Source: Halosimplex litoreum
Lineage (GTDB): Archaea; Halobacteriota; Halobacteria; Halobacteriales; Haloarculaceae
Direction: 5' to 3'
Length of the DNA: 64,000 nt
NCBI RefSeq assembly: GCF_016065055.1
Contig: NZ_CP065856.1
Coordinates: 2,975,836 to 3,039,835 of the forward strand
The notes under the pieces were generated by a model. The model searched no databases. It saw only the letters and a program-made list of their open reading frames with translations, and had not been told where the DNA came from. Both the position numbers and the translations under genes were made by a program. Shown here in pieces: positions 61,141 through 64,000 of the stretch (positions within the stretch are counted from its first letter, which is position 1; each line of letters starts with the position of its first letter).

Positions 61141-62259
61141 TCAGGCGGTGATCGTCGCCGGTTCCATCCTGAGGAACGCCCGCTCGTACCCCTCGTGGCG
61201 GGCCAATTGCGGAGGCGTCCCCACTCTGAGGGTCACTTCGTCACCGGACTGGACGGGTTCGGGCAGCGCCGCGCCGTAGTGGTGGCCGAGTTCGGGGTCG
61301 AGCGTGGGCTCGAGCGGCCCCTCGAAGCCGGTCTCGCCGTCGCGGGCCACCGAGGCGGACAGCGCCATCGCGGGGAGGACCAGCCGATTGAACGGCGTCC
61401 GCGCGGAGACGGCGAGGTACGGTCCGCCGTCGGTGAACCGGCCGGCGTCGGCCGCGGGGACCTGTGTGGTGACGAGTTTGGCGTCGCCGCTGCGGCCGGT
61501 ACCGAGGACGCGCCCGGGGAGGGCGGCCGGTTCGGGCGCGCGGGGCTGGGGCACGTCGCCCATCTCCATCGGGCGGAGCGCGCCACGCTGGCCCGCCTGA
61601 TCCAGCTGTTCGGTCGTGAGCCGTTCGCGCAGCCGTTTTCCCCACTCGAACTCGACGGCCGCAGTCGCACCGTCATCGAAGCGACCCTCGAAGGCGCCGG
61701 TCGTGCGCGCGCTCACGCCGCCGACGCTGAGCCGCGCGGCGTACGTCCCGTCGCCGTCGAGCGGGAAGTTCGCGCCGTAGTGAAAGCCCATCCGCTGGGA
61801 GAGCATCCGGTAGATGACCTCCTGGGTGACCAGGTCGCCGTCGCGGGTGATCTCGACCGAGAGGTTCGAGTCCGGGAGTACCGTCTGGGTCTCGGGGTCC
61901 CAGACCGTGGCCATCAGGTGGACGTCGTCGCCCTCCTCGATCTCGGTGACCGAGCGCTCGTCGAGGTTGACGGTCCAGAAGCGGTGGGGGACCGCGACCA
62001 TCAGTGCGAAGCGGTAGTCGCCGGCCCTCGCCGTCCCGGGCATCACCATCGCCTCGCGGAACGACTGGACGTAGACGCCGCCGGGTCCGTCCGGGGTCGA
62101 CGTGACCGTCGAATCGTCGGCCGGGGACCGTGTCGGTTGGGGTGTCGATCCGGTGGCGGGGCCAGCGGTGTCGGTCGCGTCGCCGCCGTCGCCGAGACAG
62201 CCGGCGAGGCCGACCGCCGCGGCGCCCGTCGCGGAGTGGAGGAATCTCCGTCGGTTCAT
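61141..62259 (-). CDS. Tat lipoprotein, Tp34/P19-like periplasmic metal-binding type
   Basis: 372 residues. The Tat motif is MNRRRFLHSATGAAAVGLAGC with lipobox Cys21. The mature part contains RFALMVAVPHRFWTVNL, DVHLMATVWDPETQTVLPDSNL and MGFHYGANFPLDGDGTYAARL, resembling iron-uptake P19/Tp34 lipoproteins (the HYGANF block). A second domain follows after about residue 210. It ends one base before the next gene on the minus strand begins, so the two are an operon. Iron or copper binding is inference. Confidence 0.72.
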   Translation of the reverse strand: MNRRRFLHSATGAAAVGLAGCLGDGGDATDTAGPATGSTPQPTRSPADDSTVTSTPDGPGGVYVQSFREAMVMPGTARAGDYRFALMVAVPHRFWTVNLDERSVTEIEEGDDVHLMATVWDPETQTVLPDSNLSVEITRDGDLVTQEVIYRMLSQRMGFHYGANFPLDGDGTYAARLSVGGVSARTTGAFEGRFDDGATAAVEFEWGKRLRERLTTEQLDQAGQRGALRPMEMGDVPQPRAPEPAALPGRVLGTGRSGDAKLVTTQVPAADAGRFTDGGPYLAVSARTPFNRLVLPAMALSASVARDGETGFEGPLEPTLDPELGHHYGAALPEPVQSGDEVTLRVGTPPQLARHEGYERAFLRMEPATITA

Positions 62260-62439
62260 CGCCCGGACGTTGGGCTATCTCGCCGTTAACCGTTCTGGTC
62301 GAACCGTCGACAGGTTTGGGACGAACCAGACGGCGACGCCGCGAGGTGCTCGCCGGCCGCTCGCCAGTCGCACCGACTCGGTCCGGTCTGTCAGCACGGC
62401 TCAGTGTGCAGTTAAGTCGTCAGCGGTCGTAGGTATCCC

Positions 62440-62841
62440 ATGGTATTCGAGAACGTCACCCTGTTCGAAGTACACCTCGACGACGCCCAGTTCAGCTCCG
62501 ACGCCGGCCGATCCGACGGTCGGAGAGCCGACGCGGTCGACGACGAGGCGGTCGTTGACGCCGAGGCCGTCGCAGACGCGGAACCCGCGGACGGTCGCGC
62601 GACCGACTCGCCGAGCGGTCGCGGTCGGTTCGTCAAGCTGGCGGCGGCGAGCGTCGTCCTCAGCGTGGTCGCGACGGTCGTCGCCCGGCGGGTCGCGGGC
62701 CGCGGGGACGAGTCGGTCGAGGTCGATCTCGAAACCGACTCCGCGTTCGACGACTCGGAGGTCGCCGGGGAGTCCGAGCGGACCGACGGTCCGGTCACGA
62801 CTCCGACGCCCGACGACGACGAACGAACTGCCGGCGAGTGA
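62440..62841 (+). CDS. Acidic membrane-anchored protein of unknown function
   Basis: 133 residues. The N-terminal block VFENVTLFEVHLDDAQFSS is followed by an acidic linker, one hydrophobic helix (KLAAASVVLSVVATVVA) and an acidic, disordered tail. Such proteins are common in haloarchaea; no function can be given. A TATA-like TTAAGTCG lies upstream of the start. Confidence 0.62.
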   Translation: MVFENVTLFEVHLDDAQFSSDAGRSDGRRADAVDDEAVVDAEAVADAEPADGRATDSPSGRGRFVKLAAASVVLSVVATVVARRVAGRGDESVEVDLETDSAFDDSEVAGESERTDGPVTTPTPDDDERTAGE

Positions 62842-63257
62842 GGCGGTGATCCGCCGTTTCGAAGCGCCCGTCCCCGGAACGGCCCCGACCGGGGCGCTCG
62901 AGCGAAACGTTAAATCGTTGTTTTAGTCTCGCGAGGGGTTATTGTGGCGGGGGTCCACGGTTCGATTGCGGTCGGCGCGCCCTCCACCTGGCGAGCCAAC
63001 CGCGTACCCGAAAACCCCACCCGCGACCCGACACGGCCGGGCGGCTGCCCGCCGCCCGTGCCCGGCCGTCCCGTCGCCCGCGGGGCGGTCCGTTCGCCCG
63101 TTCGAACCCGTCGCCCGCGGGTTCGAACACCCATTCCGCGCTCGCCGAATCGCCCCCGAGCGACTGCGTTCCCGAGCGACAGTGCGCCGAGGGCCACCCG
63201 GCGGGGCCGGCGGACTCGACTGACAGCTCTTATTCGCTCGGCGATCCCATCGCGATC
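62842..63257. other. 416-base non-coding region with a strong hairpin
   Basis: No gene. It contains an 11-base stem, GTTCGAACCCG (63100-63110) and CGGGTTCGAAC (63118-63128), with a 7-base loop. A TTATT element near 63228-63236 is a plausible promoter for the MFS gene. The frames on both strands here are compositionally unlike real genes. Confidence 0.5.
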
Positions 63258-64000
63258 ATGGAACGCCGTCGGACGGTCGTCGTGTCGGTCATCGTCAGCA
63301 CGTTCCTCGTCGGACTCGGCGGCGGCGTCGTCTTCCCGATCCTGCCGAACCTCGGCGCCGTGCTCGGTATCTCGCCGTTCCTCGTCGGGTTCATCCTCAG
63401 CGCCAACCGCTTCACCCGCATCCTCGCCAACGCGCCGGCGGGCTCGATCGTCGACCGCGTCGGAACGCGGACGCCCTTCGTCGTCGGGCTGTTCGTCGAG
63501 GGGCTGGCGACGGCGGGCTACGTCGTCGCACTCCGGGCGTCGCTGCCCGAAGCGTGGTTCCTGCTGGCCCGCATTCTGTGGGGGATCGGCAGCGCGCTGG
63601 TGTTCGCCACCGCCTACACCATCGCCGCCGACGTGAGCGACGGTGAGGACCGGGGGACGAACATGGGCGTCGTCCGCGGCGGCATCACCCTGGGGTTTCC
63701 CGCCGGCCTGGTCATGGGCGGCGTCGTCAGTGACACCTACTCCGTGTTGGCTGCCTTCGCCGTCGCCGCCGGCTTCGCACTGCTGGCCAGCGCGGTCGCC
63801 TACCGCACCATCCCCGAGACCCACGTCGACGAGGAGCGTCCCGCGGTCAAACCCTGGGAGATCGACACCGCACTGCCCACGCTGACCGTCGGGTCCGTCA
63901 ACTTCGGACTCTTCTTCGCCTACCTCGGCGCGCTGTTCGCCACGCTCGTCCTCTTCGTCGACGCGAAGGACATCGCGGTCTGGGGCTACGGCCCCCAGGG
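63258..64000 (+). CDS. MFS transporter, N-terminal part (truncated by window end)
   Basis: 247 residues visible from the ATG at 63258; the frame runs off the window. Six to seven hydrophobic segments appear, with the MFS loop 2-3 motif in SIVDRVGTRTPFVVG (between helices two and three). It resembles multidrug or sugar-type MFS exporters. A short arginine-rich N-terminus (MERRRTVVV) precedes helix one. Confidence 0.9.
   Translation, partial: MERRRTVVVSVIVSTFLVGLGGGVVFPILPNLGAVLGISPFLVGFILSANRFTRILANAPAGSIVDRVGTRTPFVVGLFVEGLATAGYVVALRASLPEAWFLLARILWGIGSALVFATAYTIAADVSDGEDRGTNMGVVRGGITLGFPAGLVMGGVVSDTYSVLAAFAVAAGFALLASAVAYRTIPETHVDEERPAVKPWEIDTALPTLTVGSVNFGLFFAYLGALFATLVLFVDAKDIAVWGYGPQ

Noticed and set aside
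63100-63128. GTTCGAAC sequences resembling the T-loop of a tRNA
   Set aside because: The two copies form one hairpin with each other, and no acceptor, D or anticodon stem could be drawn around them.

Overview
The window reads as a chromosomal segment of a GC-rich halophilic archaeon (class Halobacteria). The proteins are strongly acidic. Recognisable archaeal or haloarchaeal genes include a bacterioruberin carotenoid set, archaeal GTP cyclohydrolase III, both type I and type II GAPDH, an RdfA/SMC-like pair and Tat lipoproteins. Several promoters have a TATA element about 25-30 nt upstream of the start codon, which suggests leaderless transcripts. The genus cannot be fixed from the sequence alone; a Haloarcula-like lineage is a guess based on the crtD-lyeJ-cruF order.

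Layout. 1-2083: end of a carotenoid desaturase, lyeJ-type prenyltransferase and cruF (C50 carotenoid synthesis). 2135-8656: housekeeping and accessory singles (HAD phosphatase, zinc-ribbon protein, GNAT, rhodanese, three-PAS histidine kinase, Old-Yellow-Enzyme oxidoreductase, PAP2 phosphatase, YdjM-like membrane protein). 8720-17321: a probable TetR regulon. A TetR gene lies among a family III CoA-transferase, amidohydrolase, FAH-family hydrolase, TatD-like hydrolase, BNR-repeat protein, DoxX protein and a truncated flavoprotein. Four promoter regions carry the same operator, TTTACC-N4-GGTAAA. I do not recognise this as a described pathway.

17572-19007: small singles. 19008-19645: non-coding, hairpin-rich. 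20040-27388: a compact cluster of glycosyltransferase, Gfo/Idh/MocA-aldo/keto reductase fusion, CDP-alcohol phosphatidyltransferase, GTP cyclohydrolase III, MDR dehydrogenase, a cysteine-less 6-pyruvoyl-tetrahydropterin-synthase homologue and a methyltransferase. Most of it has overlapping or near-overlapping starts, and it could make an uncharacterised pterin- or pyrimidine-derived conjugate. 28028-29266: archaeal LOR/SDH-type ornithine cyclodeaminase family. 30377-33069: RdfA-like cell-shape factor plus an SMC-like ATPase with degenerate nucleotide-binding motifs, bracketed by lower-GC DNA with decayed ORFs.

33629-38104: arylsulfotransferase-like protein, RNase H-like nuclease and two tandem paralogous lipoproteins. 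38250-45098: central-carbon locus with type II GAPDH, phosphoglycerate kinase and type I GAPDH, plus a phosphodiesterase, an epimerase, an HtpX-like protease and a 55-residue small gene behind a perfect palindrome. 45975-49448: pilin-like protein, then a two-gene operon of a DyP-peroxidase-like Tat lipoprotein and a CRTAC1-type beta-propeller lipoprotein. 50006-56229: a complete family-5 ABC importer whose two ATPases are fused, followed after a HEAT-repeat gene by an intracellular GH3 glycosidase, which suggests oligosaccharide rather than peptide uptake. 60081-62259: two secreted or surface proteins, one Tp34/P19-like. 63258-end: a truncated MFS transporter.

Three diverged copies of a non-coding element built of serial 3-nt-loop hairpins occur at about 19431-19560, 42541-42846 (inverted) and 45410-45880. 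No rRNA, tRNA, intact insertion sequence or CRISPR array was found.
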